A stretch of DNA of 64,000 bases from Planctomycetia bacterium. Lineage in GTDB: Bacteria; Planctomycetota; Planctomycetia; Pirellulales; Thermoguttaceae. The translations under genes and the position numbers were made by a program. The notes beneath the pieces were generated by a model. That model was not told where the DNA came from. It made no database searches and was given only the letters and a program-made list of their open reading frames with translations. Of this stretch, positions 1-9,257 are shown piece after piece (position 1 is the first letter of the stretch; every line of letters starts with the position of its first letter). Location of the stretch: positions 1-64,000 of the forward strand of contig JAUNBK010000001.1 in the NCBI GenBank assembly GCA_030527105.1. Direction: 5' to 3'.

Positions 1-577
1 TTTCCCCCTCATAATTCCGCAGAATCATCCACGCAATCCCCGTAGCGACCATTCCCCAGCCGCCGATCAGGACGTGGAACAGCGTCGCCAGCCCCAGCCA
101 AACCCAGCAGGCATTCCACCGGTTTCGCACCAGTTCCCCCAACGCAATGAACAGGAATGCGAACGCAAACCCTTTCGCCTCCACACCTCCCACGACCCAC
201 TCCCCCGCGAAGGAAAAGTGGGAACAGAGGAACAGGAAAAGCGTACCTGAAACAATTCCCGCACCGGGTGGCAATTTCAGCCCACTGCAAATTCGCATCC
301 ATCCGACAGCCAGCAGGAACCAGGTCAGTCCACGTCCGATCCACGCCACGGTATCCATCGAGCAAAAGAGCGTCAGCCACCCGAAACTCCAATAAAAAAC
401 GGCATGCGCGTCGGGCGAGGAGAGGAAAAAGTCACCCGGAGCATAATCGGGATTCCAGAAAAACGCCGCTTTCCCGAGATAATGCGCCTCGTTCGTGTCC
501 GGGACGGCATACGCCCCAAAGAGGGCAAAAATCCCGAAAATAATCAGTATTTCCAAGAAAAACGTCGCTTTTTTCAT
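1..577 (-). CDS. Polytopic membrane protein, partial (3' end off the window)
   Basis: The frame is open from an ATG at 577 to the left edge, about 192 residues. It is preceded by a GGAAAGGG ribosome site. The N-terminus (MKKATFFLEILIIFGIFALF) is a first membrane helix. At about residues 26-60 comes a soluble loop containing VPDTNEAHYLGKAAFFWNPD, and further hydrophobic segments lie near 60-80, 105-125, 135-150 and 160-185. A conserved 'P-D-x-N-E-x-H-Y-L-x-K-A' loop after the first helix is something I associate with uncharacterised planctomycete membrane proteins; that family link is from memory. It reads away from the sigma-54 activator, about 50 bases downstream of that gene's stop on the same strand. 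The function is unknown. Confidence 0.75.
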   Translation of the reverse strand, partial: MKKATFFLEILIIFGIFALFGAYAVPDTNEAHYLGKAAFFWNPDYAPGDFFLSSPDAHAVFYWSFGWLTLFCSMDTVAWIGRGLTWFLLAVGWMRICSGLKLPPGAGIVSGTLFLFLCSHFSFAGEWVVGGVEAKGFAFAFLFIALGELVRNRWNACWVWLGLATLFHVLIGGWGMVATGIAWMILRNYEGE

Positions 578-616
578 AAAATCCCTTTCCTCGGCCCCAT
601 TCCCCGAGACTTTTGC

Positions 617-642
617 CCCATTAACATTATCCATTATCCATT
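617..642. repeat. Heptamer tandem repeat (ATTATCC-like)
   Basis: After CCCCATTA the plus strand reads roughly three copies of a 7-base unit (cattaac, cattatc, cattatc). The repeat supplies the last codons (MDNG) and the stop of the sigma-54 activator gene on the minus strand. A very similar element sits at 5417-5443, also introduced by CCCCATTA. Confidence 0.6.
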
Positions 643-2684
643 TTTTTCAGCTTTCTGTCCAGCGTCGTTCGTTCGATTCCCAGAAGGGCGGCGGCTTTGC
701 TTTTGTTGCCCTGCGTGTGGAGGAGCGTCTGGCGGATGTGTTCCAATTCCACCGCCTCCTGGGGTTGCGGATGAAAAAACGCTTTTCCCGAAAGGTTTTT
801 GACCTCCGGCATAATGGGTGTTTCGGTGGAGATTTTGGAGAGGAGCAAATCCTGTGCCTCAATCCGAGTGCCACGCGCAAAAACGACCGCTCGCTCAATG
901 ACATTTTTCAGTTCACGGATATTTCCCGGCCAGGAATAATGCGTCAGCTTTTCTTCCGCCTCGGTGGAAAAGCCGAGGATTTTCTTGCCCGTTTCGTTGC
1001 GGAATTGGATGCAGAAGTGTTCGGCCAACTCCAGAATATCGGACGCCCGCTCCCGAAGCGGCGGCACCCGAATCTCGATCACGCGCAGGCGGAAAAAAAG
1101 GTCTTTGCGAAAACGGCCCGCCAAAACCTCCTTTTCCAAATCACGGTTCGTGGCGGCAATTACCCGCACATCGACATGGATCGGCTTGTTCCCCCCCACC
1201 CGCTCGAACGGATGCCCCTCCAGCACGCGGAGAAACTTGGCCTGGATGTTCAGGCTCATCTCGCCAATTTCGTCCAGCATGAGCGACCCGCCATTGGCCG
1301 CCTCAAATTTCCCGATTTTTTTGTCCGTCGCACCGGTGAACGCACCCCGTTCATGACCGAAAAGCTCGCTTGCCAGCAAATCTTCTGACAACGCAGCACA
1401 GTTCAGGCAGATGAACGGATTCTTCTTCCGTTGGCTGGAATAGTGGACAGCCCGCGCGACCAGCTCTTTTCCCACGCCGCTTTCGCCATGGATCAGGACG
1501 GTGGAGCGGGTACGGGCCGCCATGGCAATCTGTTCGGTAATCTCCGCGACGCACCGACTGCTCCCGACAATCTCGCTCTGCACCCCCAGCCGCTTGCGCA
1601 AATCGGCATTTTCATTCCTGGCACGGGTGAGATTTTCGGCCAGAAGGAACTGTTTTTCCCAATTTTCCATCGACACCGCCAGGATTTCCGCCACGCCCAG
1701 TGTAAAATCGAGATCGTGTTCATCCGGGACTTTTTCCGCATCGGTGGAATAGACATGAATCAGCCCCCACAATTTTTCTGCCGTCACGATGGGAGCGCAA
1801 ATCACGCTGGTCGTTTCGATGATTCCCTGACTGTTCCGCCGCCCCAGAATGCTGTCTCCACGGACGTGACGGGCAATGACCGCGTTGCGGGACTCCATCA
1901 CCGTTTGTGCCAGAAAATCCGAAATCCGTTGATAAATCGACGGAGAACGATTCTGGCTTGCGTACGCGGCGGCCACCAGTTCTTTCGCGTCCAGACGTTC
2001 CGAATCGACAGGGCGAAGCAAAATTGCCGCGTGATTCAGGGGAGATTGCTGTAAAATACTTTTTAGTGCCAATTCCAGCTTCGTCTTCCGGTCTTCCGCA
2101 CGACTCATTTCAATCGCCAACCGACAGAGGTGGGCAATCGACTGCCGCATTCGCTTTCCCGAAGAGGGGAACGAACTGGCTTGTTCCAGCGCAAGCGTAT
2201 CCAGCAACCGTGCCTTTTCCCGACGGTACGTAATCATCGTCTCTTCCGCCAGAGGTGCGGAGGAGGAGAGGACGTGGGAGTTTTCGAGATTCTCTCCCGA
2301 TTTCAGCGACTCCAGTACCCGAAAATCGATTTTTTCCTCCGTCGTTCGGGCAATTCCTTTCAAGTCGTGCAGAAAAACGAGATGCGTTTTGCCAATCGTG
2401 ATGGTATCATTGGGAAAAAGAAGGTGATCTTCCTCTGGATTCACCTTCGTCCCATTGACATGCGTTCCGTTTCGACTGTGCAAATCCCGCAGGAACCAGT
2501 CCGATTCCTCCGATTGAAAAAAGATTTCCGCGTGGAGCCGACTGCACCGGTCGTCTGGAATCACGATAATATTGTTCGGTGCCCGTCCAATCGTCGTAAT
2601 CTTGTCGGTCGCCAGGTGAAAAACTTCGTTCCACTGCGAATCATCTCGAAAAACCAAATAAGCGGAAGGATTCACGATTTTCAA
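627..2684 (-). CDS. FHA-GAF-sigma-54 AAA+ transcriptional activator
   Basis: A bacterial enhancer-binding protein that remodels sigma-54 RNA polymerase using ATP. The domains are an FHA phosphothreonine-binding domain (about residues 25-95, with [20 protein letters not shown]), a GAF sensor (about 165-345), an AAA+ core (about 370-590) and a Fis-type HTH (about 640-680, ending [20 protein letters not shown]). In the core, Walker A is GESGVGKE and the sigma-54 contact loop is GAFTGA. The FHA input suggests control by Ser/Thr phosphorylation, and a Ser/Thr kinase gene lies 4 kb away; that link is inference. The longest frame begins at a TTG (2684) with a GGGG only one base upstream. A GTG at 2675 is better spaced and is the more likely start. 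Confidence 0.92.
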   Translation of the reverse strand: MKIVNPSAYLVFRDDSQWNEVFHLATDKITTIGRAPNNIIVIPDDRCSRLHAEIFFQSEESDWFLRDLHSRNGTHVNGTKVNPEEDHLLFPNDTITIGKTHLVFLHDLKGIARTTEEKIDFRVLESLKSGENLENSHVLSSSAPLAEETMITYRREKARLLDTLALEQASSFPSSGKRMRQSIAHLCRLAIEMSRAEDRKTKLELALKSILQQSPLNHAAILLRPVDSERLDAKELVAAAYASQNRSPSIYQRISDFLAQTVMESRNAVIARHVRGDSILGRRNSQGIIETTSVICAPIVTAEKLWGLIHVYSTDAEKVPDEHDLDFTLGVAEILAVSMENWEKQFLLAENLTRARNENADLRKRLGVQSEIVGSSRCVAEITEQIAMAARTRSTVLIHGESGVGKELVARAVHYSSQRKKNPFICLNCAALSEDLLASELFGHERGAFTGATDKKIGKFEAANGGSLMLDEIGEMSLNIQAKFLRVLEGHPFERVGGNKPIHVDVRVIAATNRDLEKEVLAGRFRKDLFFRLRVIEIRVPPLRERASDILELAEHFCIQFRNETGKKILGFSTEAEEKLTHYSWPGNIRELKNVIERAVVFARGTRIEAQDLLLSKISTETPIMPEVKNLSGKAFFHPQPQEAVELEHIRQTLLHTQGNKSKAAALLGIERTTLDRKLKKMDNG

Positions 2685-2809
2685 ACCCCGATTCTAAAAA
2701 TTCAAAGCCCAAAGTGTTTTGTTAAACTTCATAAATATAGATAATGATTTCCATTCCAACTTAACAGGTTAGAAGATGAAAACACTGTTTGAAAAAGTCT
2801 TTTGGCCAG

Positions 2810-2958
2810 GCGTAGCGCGACTCACGGCAAAAGCCGAGAGTGGCTTTCCCGACGACGATGGGAAAACCGCATTATTCACTACGTGGCAAGCGTCAGCAAC
2901 GCGACGCGAACTACTGTGAACGGTGCGATAGCACCTACTGGCAGCGGCAGCTTGCCGC
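2810..2958. other. Intergenic array of tandem short hairpins
   Basis: This lies in a 408-base gap with no convincing gene. Consecutive inverted repeats are: 2810-2818 (GCG/CGC); 2820-2841 (CTC-a-CGGC, loop AAAA, GCCG-a-GAG); 2842-2868 (GG-c-TTTCCC / GGGAAA-a-CC); 2890-2902 (GCGT/ACGC); 2922-2935 (GGTGC, loop GATA, GCACC); and 2944-2958 (GCGGCA, loop GCT, TGCCGC). AAACACTGT occurs on both sides, near 2779 and 2990. Short open frames here have no ribosome site and a biased composition. It could be a structured RNA or a palindromic intergenic repeat. Confidence 0.5.
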
Positions 2959-3092
2959 CCGCCGTGGAGAGGAAACCTTTCTTGTAAAAAACACTGTATT
3001 TGCCTTGACGAAGAAAGAGTTATCCTCTCCAGACCTCTCTTTCCAAAGACTTTTGTCCGCTCCTTGCGCCGCTATTATGTGCCGCTGCGCGG

Positions 3093-4631
3093 TTATTTAC
3101 TCATTTTTGTTTCTTTAACAAAGCAAGAGGCCATTTCTGCCCAAATCAGCAACGCCGTTTTTCCATCCGTCGGTCGAAGATGAACGGTATTGTATCCTTC
3201 CTCCACTGCCGACAACGGAAATGTCCACCGCAACGCACTTCCCGCAGAGCCATATCGCTGGGCCTGGGGAATGACCTCGCAGGAAAGCGGTTTTTCACCC
3301 TGGAGCGTCACGTCCCATCCCTCCCTTTCCAACCCTTTTTCCTGAAAAGCCAAAATCACCTCCACATTTCCCCGTTCCGGTTTGGAGCCAAAGAGGATTT
3401 TCAGCGAAATCTCCCGGTCGGTCTTTTTCGGCAATTGTCTGCCTTCATCGCCATGGGTGGGGCGTGTCATGTAATCGTGATACGAAATCGGATGCCGTCG
3501 AGGAGCATTGCGAATCGTCTCCCTTTCCAGCCCTTTCGTAATCACCCCCTGAAAAACAGCAGGCAGATAAACCAGATTGAACAGATAAAGCCCGTCCGCT
3601 TTCAGGTAGTGCATATTCGCCGCCCAGCCATTGTAAAGAGCGTGATCCAGCGTGGTTCGAGACGCGGGACTGCCGGGAGTGACACCATTATCGATCCCCA
3701 CCAGAATCGGGATTCGGGAGGCCATTTCCCCCAACTGTTCTTTCCAAAGTGCTACGGGAATGTCATAATCCCCGGACGAAAAGAAGCAGGAGGCCACAAT
3801 CACATCCACCAACCCCTCTTTCGCCCAGGCCACCGCATCCATCCCCATCTCGCGGGCAACGTTCGGGTTTACTGGCACACGCACGGAAATCCGAATCGGA
3901 TGTCCCCGTTTGACTTCCCATTCGCGGGCAATCTGGCGAACCTGGCGAACCACTTCCGTCAGATATTTTCCCTCTTCCTGAGCCTTTCCCGGCGTCAGAT
4001 GAAGGCAAAACCGCATCCAATCCAGCTCGAAACCGTCGAAATCGTACCGTTGGAACAATTCCCGGACAATTCCCAGGTGATAGTCGCGGACTTCCTGATG
4101 CGCGTAGTTGAACGCACAATCGTTCCAGTTTTTCCGGCTGCAATTCGGCACCCGCCAGAGTTGTGGATTTTCCCGCCAGAAATTCAGATTCCGAAAATAA
4201 GTCCAGTTATCGGTAAAATGAACGTCGTTCATCCGCATCGTCATCCACGGCGAAATCTTCTTTTCGCGACACCGTTCGATCCAGACGGTGTAGGGATCAA
4301 TTCCCTTTTCCGCCAGCGTTTTACAGTTCGTCACCCACCGAACATTTTCCGGCCCGCCGTAGGAGACCTCCTCACCACCGACAATTCCTTCCCAAACCGG
4401 CTCGGTTGCCTGGGAATCGTAACTGGCACGTTGTCCCTGCGGACACATGAAAAAATGCGTCACATGCGTTTCCGCCATCGCGTCGATATACCCTTGCAAA
4501 TGCTCCCGCGTCATCCACTGCGCGTCCTGTTTGAAATAGTGGTCGTTATCCTCATTGATCACCAGCCACTTTTCTTCTCCCATCGCCAGGGAAGTCAGCA
4601 ACAACAAACTCAAAATTCCCGAAAATTTCAT
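3093..4631 (-). CDS. Secreted TIM-barrel glycoside-hydrolase-like protein
   Basis: A protein of 512 residues starting at ATG 4631 with GGAG seven bases upstream. The N-terminus (MKFSGILSLLLLTSLAMG) is a signal peptide, so it should act outside the cytoplasm. The body has alternating beta/alpha segments with acidic and aromatic residues typical of glycosidase TIM barrels: PWMTMRMNDVHF near 145 and FDGFELDWMRF near 200, then a strand ending VPVNP and one ending LVGIDNG. About residues 400-505 form a beta-rich C-terminal domain. It resembles family-10-like or GHL glycosidases, but I cannot assign a CAZy family or substrate. It is transcribed divergently from peptide deformylase across 185 bases. 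Confidence 0.6.
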   Translation of the reverse strand: MKFSGILSLLLLTSLAMGEEKWLVINEDNDHYFKQDAQWMTREHLQGYIDAMAETHVTHFFMCPQGQRASYDSQATEPVWEGIVGGEEVSYGGPENVRWVTNCKTLAEKGIDPYTVWIERCREKKISPWMTMRMNDVHFTDNWTYFRNLNFWRENPQLWRVPNCSRKNWNDCAFNYAHQEVRDYHLGIVRELFQRYDFDGFELDWMRFCLHLTPGKAQEEGKYLTEVVRQVRQIAREWEVKRGHPIRISVRVPVNPNVAREMGMDAVAWAKEGLVDVIVASCFFSSGDYDIPVALWKEQLGEMASRIPILVGIDNGVTPGSPASRTTLDHALYNGWAANMHYLKADGLYLFNLVYLPAVFQGVITKGLERETIRNAPRRHPISYHDYMTRPTHGDEGRQLPKKTDREISLKILFGSKPERGNVEVILAFQEKGLEREGWDVTLQGEKPLSCEVIPQAQRYGSAGSALRWTFPLSAVEEGYNTVHLRPTDGKTALLIWAEMASCFVKETKMSK

Positions 4632-4816
4632 CTTTTTCTCCGTGTGTTTCTCACAAACAACCTTTTCATCTTCCGATTATACCATGGTTATTTTCCCCTT
4701 TCCAGTTCCCCCTCCTGGAAATCTTGCGGGAAATCGACTTTTCGGCACCCCTGTTTTTTTTGGCGGAGTGGTTTATATTATGAAAAATTGGTTTTTTGGG
4801 TCAGAAAGGAAGGTCT

Positions 4817-5407
4817 ATGTTGCAGATTGTCAAATATCCTCATCCGGCACTGTGCCAGAAATGTTATCCTCTTCGGAAGGTCGATGCGGAATTGAAGGAG
4901 ATGATTGGGGAAATGTTCCAACTGATGTACTCCCACAAAGGGGTTGGGCTGGCAGCCAATCAGGTGGGACTTCCGTACCGCTTTTTTATCATGAATCCTA
5001 CGGGAAAAGAGGAGAACAAAGAGGAGGAATACGTTTTCATCAACCCGGAAATCACTCGTGGAAGTGGTAAACCGATTACCGATGAGGAAGGTTGCCTCAG
5101 TTTCCCGGAAATCTACTTCGAGACGATTCGTTCGCCGAAAGTGACGATTCGTGCCTATAATTTAAGAGGGGAGGAAGTCACCTACAAATGGGACGGTTTT
5201 CCGGCACGGATTGTGCAGCACGAATACGACCATCTTGATGGCGTTTCCTTTTTTCTGCGTGCGGCGGAGGAAGATTGGGACATCATCGACCAGATTGAGA
5301 AACTGAAAAAAACATTCCAGCAACAACAGGCCGAAGGAACCATTGCCGACAACGAAACGCTCCAAAAAGAACTCCAACGTCTCGCAGAATTACGCGCAAT
5401 GCTCTAA
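4817..5407 (+). CDS. def: Peptide deformylase
   Basis: Removes the N-formyl group from nascent proteins in the cytoplasm. All three family motifs are present: motif I GVGLAANQVG, motif II EGCLSFP with the metal-binding Cys, and motif III QHEYDHLDG with two metal-binding His and the catalytic Glu. The start is the ATG at 4817 with AGAAAGGAAGG just upstream, giving 196 residues, normal for the family. A longer frame from a TTG at 4796 would place the ribosome site inside the gene. The C-terminal tail (about 165-196) is a charged helix. Confidence 0.96.
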   Translation: MLQIVKYPHPALCQKCYPLRKVDAELKEMIGEMFQLMYSHKGVGLAANQVGLPYRFFIMNPTGKEENKEEEYVFINPEITRGSGKPITDEEGCLSFPEIYFETIRSPKVTIRAYNLRGEEVTYKWDGFPARIVQHEYDHLDGVSFFLRAAEEDWDIIDQIEKLKKTFQQQQAEGTIADNETLQKELQRLAELRAML

Positions 5408-5416
5408 AAATCCCCC

Positions 5417-5443
5417 CCCATTATCAATTATCAATTATCAATG
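5417..5443. repeat. Heptamer tandem repeat (ATTATCA)3
   Basis: CCCCATTATCA is followed by further perfect 7-base units and runs into the ATG of the deaminase-like gene. It lies directly after the peptide deformylase stop. The element at 617-642 is its close relative. Such heptamer arrays resemble the STRR class of intergenic repeats. Confidence 0.6.
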
Positions 5444-6334
5444 TTCCATCCCCGTCCAATTTGCGGTTCCCACGAACGTTTTGACCTGCACCACCACCTT
5501 CTGCTGGGAGCCTGTCGGGCAGAGTTGGAAATGGCATTTCAGACGCGGCTTCCTGATTTTCGGACGTTTCAACCACGGAACACCACTCCGATCGACCGTT
5601 TGAATCGGTGGATTCGGGAATACTACGCACCGTTGTGTGGCCGTTGTGATTTTTTGGACGTGGTTCTTGCCAGCGTTTTTCGGCAGGCCTTGCGAGACCA
5701 GGTGGCGCGACTGGAAAGTAGTCTGGATGTCACCGCGACGGCACTTTTTCAGTATTCTCCCCAACAACTTCTGGAAAAAATCGACGCGATTCATCAGGAA
5801 ATTGCCCCGGATATGGAATTTTCACTCGATTTGGGACTTTCCCGACGGATTTCCAGGGAGGTACTTCAAAAAAATCTCGACGCGTTCCTGGCCGCAGCGC
5901 TGGCCGATCGGATGATTGGCGGAATCGACCTTTACGATCAGGAAGACGCACAGCCGCCGGAAGTTTTTCGCCCACTCTACCAACAGGCAAAATCCGCCGG
6001 ACTTCTCCGCAAGGCTCACGTGGGAGAGTTCGGGTCGCCGGAAAGTGTGCGATCTACCGTGGAGATTCTTGAACTGGATGAAATACAACACGGCATTCAG
6101 ATTTATCGTTCGCCGGAGGTCATGCGGTGGATTGTCGAGCGGAATATTCCGTTGAACCTCTCCCCCATCAGCAACCAGATTCTGGGAGCGGTCGATTTTC
6201 ACACACCCCCTTCCCCTTTGGAGATTCTCACTTCCGCCGGAGTTGCGTTCACGTTCCACACGGATGATTTTTTGTTGTTTGAAACGTCGATCCAGGAACA
6301 GGAAAAAATCTTCCTTACTTCTCCCGGCCAATAA
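5441..6334 (+). CDS. Adenosine deaminase / metal-dependent amidohydrolase-like protein
   Basis: A protein of 297 residues with the zinc and substrate motifs of the adenosine deaminase family in order: H-x-H in LHHHL (residues 16-20), HVGEFGS (the H-x-GE motif, about 190), ELDEIQHGI (in place of RIGHG, about 213), NLSPISNQ (in place of C-P-x-S-N, about 238) and FHTDDFLLF (the T-D-D motif, about 275). The usual Pro after TDD is absent. It is shorter than typical ADA (about 330-350), so the substrate may differ from adenosine. The ATG at 5441 is at the edge of a heptamer repeat and has no clear ribosome site, but a later start would lose the first zinc motif. Confidence 0.8.
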   Translation: MFHPRPICGSHERFDLHHHLLLGACRAELEMAFQTRLPDFRTFQPRNTTPIDRLNRWIREYYAPLCGRCDFLDVVLASVFRQALRDQVARLESSLDVTATALFQYSPQQLLEKIDAIHQEIAPDMEFSLDLGLSRRISREVLQKNLDAFLAAALADRMIGGIDLYDQEDAQPPEVFRPLYQQAKSAGLLRKAHVGEFGSPESVRSTVEILELDEIQHGIQIYRSPEVMRWIVERNIPLNLSPISNQILGAVDFHTPPSPLEILTSAGVAFTFHTDDFLLFETSIQEQEKIFLTSPGQ

Positions 6335-6384
6335 ATCTCTTTCCCATCATTCTGAGCCACCGCAAGAAAAGTTCAAAATTTCGG

Positions 6385-6413
6385 TTGACTTGCTATTGGA
6401 AATTTGTTAAAAT
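6385..6413 (+). promoter_or_regulatory. Sigma-70-type promoter of the kinase gene
   Basis: TTGACT (6385-6390), a 17-base spacer, then TAAAAT (6408-6413), about 107 bases upstream of the kinase ATG at 6520. Confidence 0.6.
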
Positions 6414-6519
6414 AAGTCCTGATGAGGCAGGAAACGTTTGAGTCGCATCTCTTTTGGCAAGGGAACCCACCCTTTGCGTTCCCGTCCCTTTCCCGTCATT
6501 CCGAATCACGAGTTCCTTC

Positions 6520-7851
6520 ATGGTTACCCCTTTATCCATCAACACGAATCCCGAATCTTCTTCGCCCTCCCGAAGAACAGCTCCCGGTTCGTCGAATGCG
6601 GCTCCCCCTTTCACCGATTCGGAGAAGGAAGCTCTGGAATTGCAGAAAACGGTCTCGCGTCCCCTTCCGCCGAAAAAAGTCCCCCCGGCAGTACGAATCG
6701 AAGGGGATATTCTGGAATTGGGCGTGATTTTCGACGAATTTGAACTGATTCGCTATATCGGCGGCGGAGGAATGGGACACGTCTGGCTCGCTCAGGATGG
6801 TAATCTGAATCGACTGGTGGCTTTGAAAGTGCTGCATACCGACAAGATTGAAAATCTGGAAGTGACTCGTCGTTTTCGCGCGGAAGCACAGGCCGTTGCT
6901 CTGTTGAATCATCCGAACATCGTTCAGGTTCACGCCTTTCGGGAAGACCCGGAATCTCGCCGAATGTACATGGTCATGGAGTACATTCCCGGTGAAAATA
7001 TTCGCGATCGGATCAACGAATCGGGACCGTTGCCAGTGGAAAAAACAGTCATTTACGCCCTCCAGATTGCCCATGCGCTGGCGCATCTGGATGAAAATCA
7101 TATCGTCCATCGGGATATTAAGCCTTCCAATATTCTCATTTCCCCGATGGGAGACGCCAAACTGATCGATTTGGGACTGGCCCGTCAATTTGGATCGGAA
7201 GAGGATGCCGATGATCCTGAAAACGTCCAGTTCCGCAGCCCTGCCACCGACATTACAGCCAGTGGCGTGACGCTGGGTACCTTTGACTACATTTCCCCCG
7301 AACAGGCTCGCGATCCTCGGACGGTCGACATTCGCAGCGACATTTACTCTCTGGGATGTACGCTCTATTTCATGATTACAGGCCATCCCCCCTTCCCGCA
7401 GGGGAATCCACTGCAAAAATTATTGCAACACCAGAGCGACCATCCCCTGGACGTGCGGCTCCACCGTTCCGACATTCCCGAATCACTTTGTAACGTCCTT
7501 TTCAAGGCAATGCGGAAGAATCCCCAGCAACGTTACTCCAATCCTCTGGAGATGATTCGGGATTTGGAACTGGTGACGCAGGAATTGGGACTTCAACCGA
7601 AATACGGTACCGGTTTTGTCAATCAATCCCGGTGGATCGTTCCGCAAGAAGAACGTTTCTCGCTCTTTCAGTGGAATCTGTTGCACAAAAATCTGTTTTG
7701 GATCGTACCTTTGGCTGTATTGGCGTTGGTACTGATCGTTTTGAATCTTCTGTGGACGCCGGCGCCGGAGGATGTAGCGATTCCTGCCGCCCCGGAACTT
7801 CCGCCAGCCATCGAAGAACGACTTCCGCCGGGAAATCCCTGGCAACCTTAA
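6520..7851 (+). CDS. Membrane-anchored Ser/Thr protein kinase (Hanks/PASTA-kinase type, no PASTA)
   Basis: Phosphorylates proteins on Ser/Thr. From the ATG at 6520 it is 443 residues. There is a Ser/Pro-rich leader (1-65), then a kinase domain (about 72-335) with glycine loop GGGGMGHVW, lysine in VALKVL, catalytic loop HRDIKPSN, the bacterial DLG variant in LIDLGLA, and GTFDYISPEQA at the activation segment end. One transmembrane helix (LFWIVPLAVLALVLIVLNLL) lies near 390-410, followed by a short Pro-rich outer tail with no sensor domain. Catalytic residues are intact. A TTG at 6454 would add 22 residues but has no better ribosome site. It could signal to the FHA activator nearby, which is inference. 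Confidence 0.93.
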   Translation: MVTPLSINTNPESSSPSRRTAPGSSNAAPPFTDSEKEALELQKTVSRPLPPKKVPPAVRIEGDILELGVIFDEFELIRYIGGGGMGHVWLAQDGNLNRLVALKVLHTDKIENLEVTRRFRAEAQAVALLNHPNIVQVHAFREDPESRRMYMVMEYIPGENIRDRINESGPLPVEKTVIYALQIAHALAHLDENHIVHRDIKPSNILISPMGDAKLIDLGLARQFGSEEDADDPENVQFRSPATDITASGVTLGTFDYISPEQARDPRTVDIRSDIYSLGCTLYFMITGHPPFPQGNPLQKLLQHQSDHPLDVRLHRSDIPESLCNVLFKAMRKNPQQRYSNPLEMIRDLELVTQELGLQPKYGTGFVNQSRWIVPQEERFSLFQWNLLHKNLFWIVPLAVLALVLIVLNLLWTPAPEDVAIPAAPELPPAIEERLPPGNPWQP

Positions 7852-7887
7852 GGAATATTTTCCATTCATTCATTTCAAGGAGTTTTC

Positions 7888-9012
7888 ATGAAAAAGCAAT
7901 TTTATTGGTCGATCGCCCTGATTCTGGCCTGCTGGTGTCTGGGAGATTCGGCATCGTCCCAGGAAGTTCCCGCCAGTGTTCAGGAATTCAACACGCAATA
8001 TGCGGTGCTGAAAACCGAAAGCGAAGAGATTCAGAAATGGCAAAAGGAATATCCTACCGCCACACCGGAACGTCAGAAGGAAATCCAGAAAGAGGGGAAT
8101 GCCAAAGCTCAAAAAATCATGCAGCTTTATCAGTCGTTGATTCCCGTGGCACGGAAAGCCTTCCCGGAAAGTGACGGCCAGAATAGCGATTTGAACGCGT
8201 TCGTCATGGACTATGCCATCCTTTGCCTGGAGCGGGACGACTATGAAAAAGCGTACCAGACCATTTCCATGCTCCTGAAAAAAGGGTTGCAGAAAGAACA
8301 TCCTGAATTGCTCGAAATGGCAGGAACCGCCTCTTTCATGCTGAATCAGTTTGCCGTGGCGCAAAATTGCTACGATATTGCCAAAAAAGCGGGAAAACTC
8401 TCCCAACGCGGAGCGATGTTTGCCTCCATGATTCCTTATTACACGGAAGCGTGGGAAGCGGAAAAGAAAATCCGTGCCCAGGAAGCCCAGGCCAACGACT
8501 TGCCGGTCGTCCTGGTGCGTACCACGGCTGGGGATATGGAGTTGCTCCTCTATGAAAACGAAGCTCCCAATACGGTGGCGAATTTCATTTCCCTCGTGGA
8601 AAAAGGGTTCTACAACAACCTGACGTTCCACCGCGTGCTGCCGGGATTCATGGCGCAGGGCGGTTGCCCGAAAGGGGATGGCACAGGCGGCCCCGGGTAC
8701 GCGATTCCGTGCGAAACGAAAAATCCGAATGCCCGCATACACTTTCGTGGTACGCTGAGCATGGCTCATGCCGGGCCGGATACAGGTGGTTCCCAGTTCT
8801 TCATCACGTTCATCCCCACCAAGTCACTGGATGGCGTTCACACCGCTTTTGGACGAGTCGTCAAAGGAATGGATGTCCTCTCCAAAATTGAGCGAATCGA
8901 CCCCGAACGCCCCTATCCCGGACAAGTTCCGACGAAAATCCTCGAAATGAAAGTGATTCGCAAACGGGATCATGCCTATGCGCCGACAACGCTGGCAGAT
9001 CCGCGTGGCTGA
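7888..9012 (+). CDS. Exported cyclophilin-type peptidyl-prolyl isomerase
   Basis: Catalyses proline cis/trans isomerisation outside the cytoplasm. ATG 7888 follows AAGGAG at good spacing. Residues 1-26 form a signal peptide ending near SASSQ. Residues 30-195 are helical and TPR-like. Residues 200-360 are the cyclophilin domain with [33 protein letters not shown] and [11 protein letters not shown]. The active-site Arg (FHRV) and the usual QFFIT strand are kept. It lies 36 bases after the kinase gene, possibly in one operon. This is the last clearly chromosomal gene before the base composition changes. Confidence 0.93.
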   Translation: MKKQFYWSIALILACWCLGDSASSQEVPASVQEFNTQYAVLKTESEEIQKWQKEYPTATPERQKEIQKEGNAKAQKIMQLYQSLIPVARKAFPESDGQNSDLNAFVMDYAILCLERDDYEKAYQTISMLLKKGLQKEHPELLEMAGTASFMLNQFAVAQNCYDIAKKAGKLSQRGAMFASMIPYYTEAWEAEKKIRAQEAQANDLPVVLVRTTAGDMELLLYENEAPNTVANFISLVEKGFYNNLTFHRVLPGFMAQGGCPKGDGTGGPGYAIPCETKNPNARIHFRGTLSMAHAGPDTGGSQFFITFIPTKSLDGVHTAFGRVVKGMDVLSKIERIDPERPYPGQVPTKILEMKVIRKRDHAYAPTTLADPRG

Positions 9013-9257
9013 AATTTCTCTTCCAGAAATCTTACTATAACCTCATGTACTTAAAATTACGATACTTTTAATATCCGAACGCAAATGGTGGGCTTAAATG
9101 CAGGCTTGTTAGTTATAACAGGCCTGCTAGATACAGCTGTACCCAGGTTTACAATCTTAGACACTATTTTCATAAATTAATTTTTATTAGTGTATTACTC
9201 TGTTATCGTCGTATATAACTAATGTATAAAATTTTTTCTTTAGAAAGGAGATGAAAT
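9013..9257. other. Host-phage junction region, no gene
   Basis: 245 bases without a supported gene. GC content falls sharply across it. A weak hairpin (ATTTCT/AGAAAT) lies just after the cyclophilin stop. TTAGTTAT (9109-9116) and ATAACTAA (9215-9222) face each other about 100 bases apart. They are half-sites of the palindrome found at 23334 and 53400. I see no tRNA end and no duplicated core, so an att site cannot be named. Confidence 0.5.

Noticed and set aside
2802-3118. Short rightward open frames in the chromosomal gap
   Set aside because: No ribosome site, overlapping hairpins and odd composition; better explained by the structured element.
9013-9257. tRNA or attachment core at the junction
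   Set aside because: No cloverleaf and no second copy of any stretch can be seen in the window.
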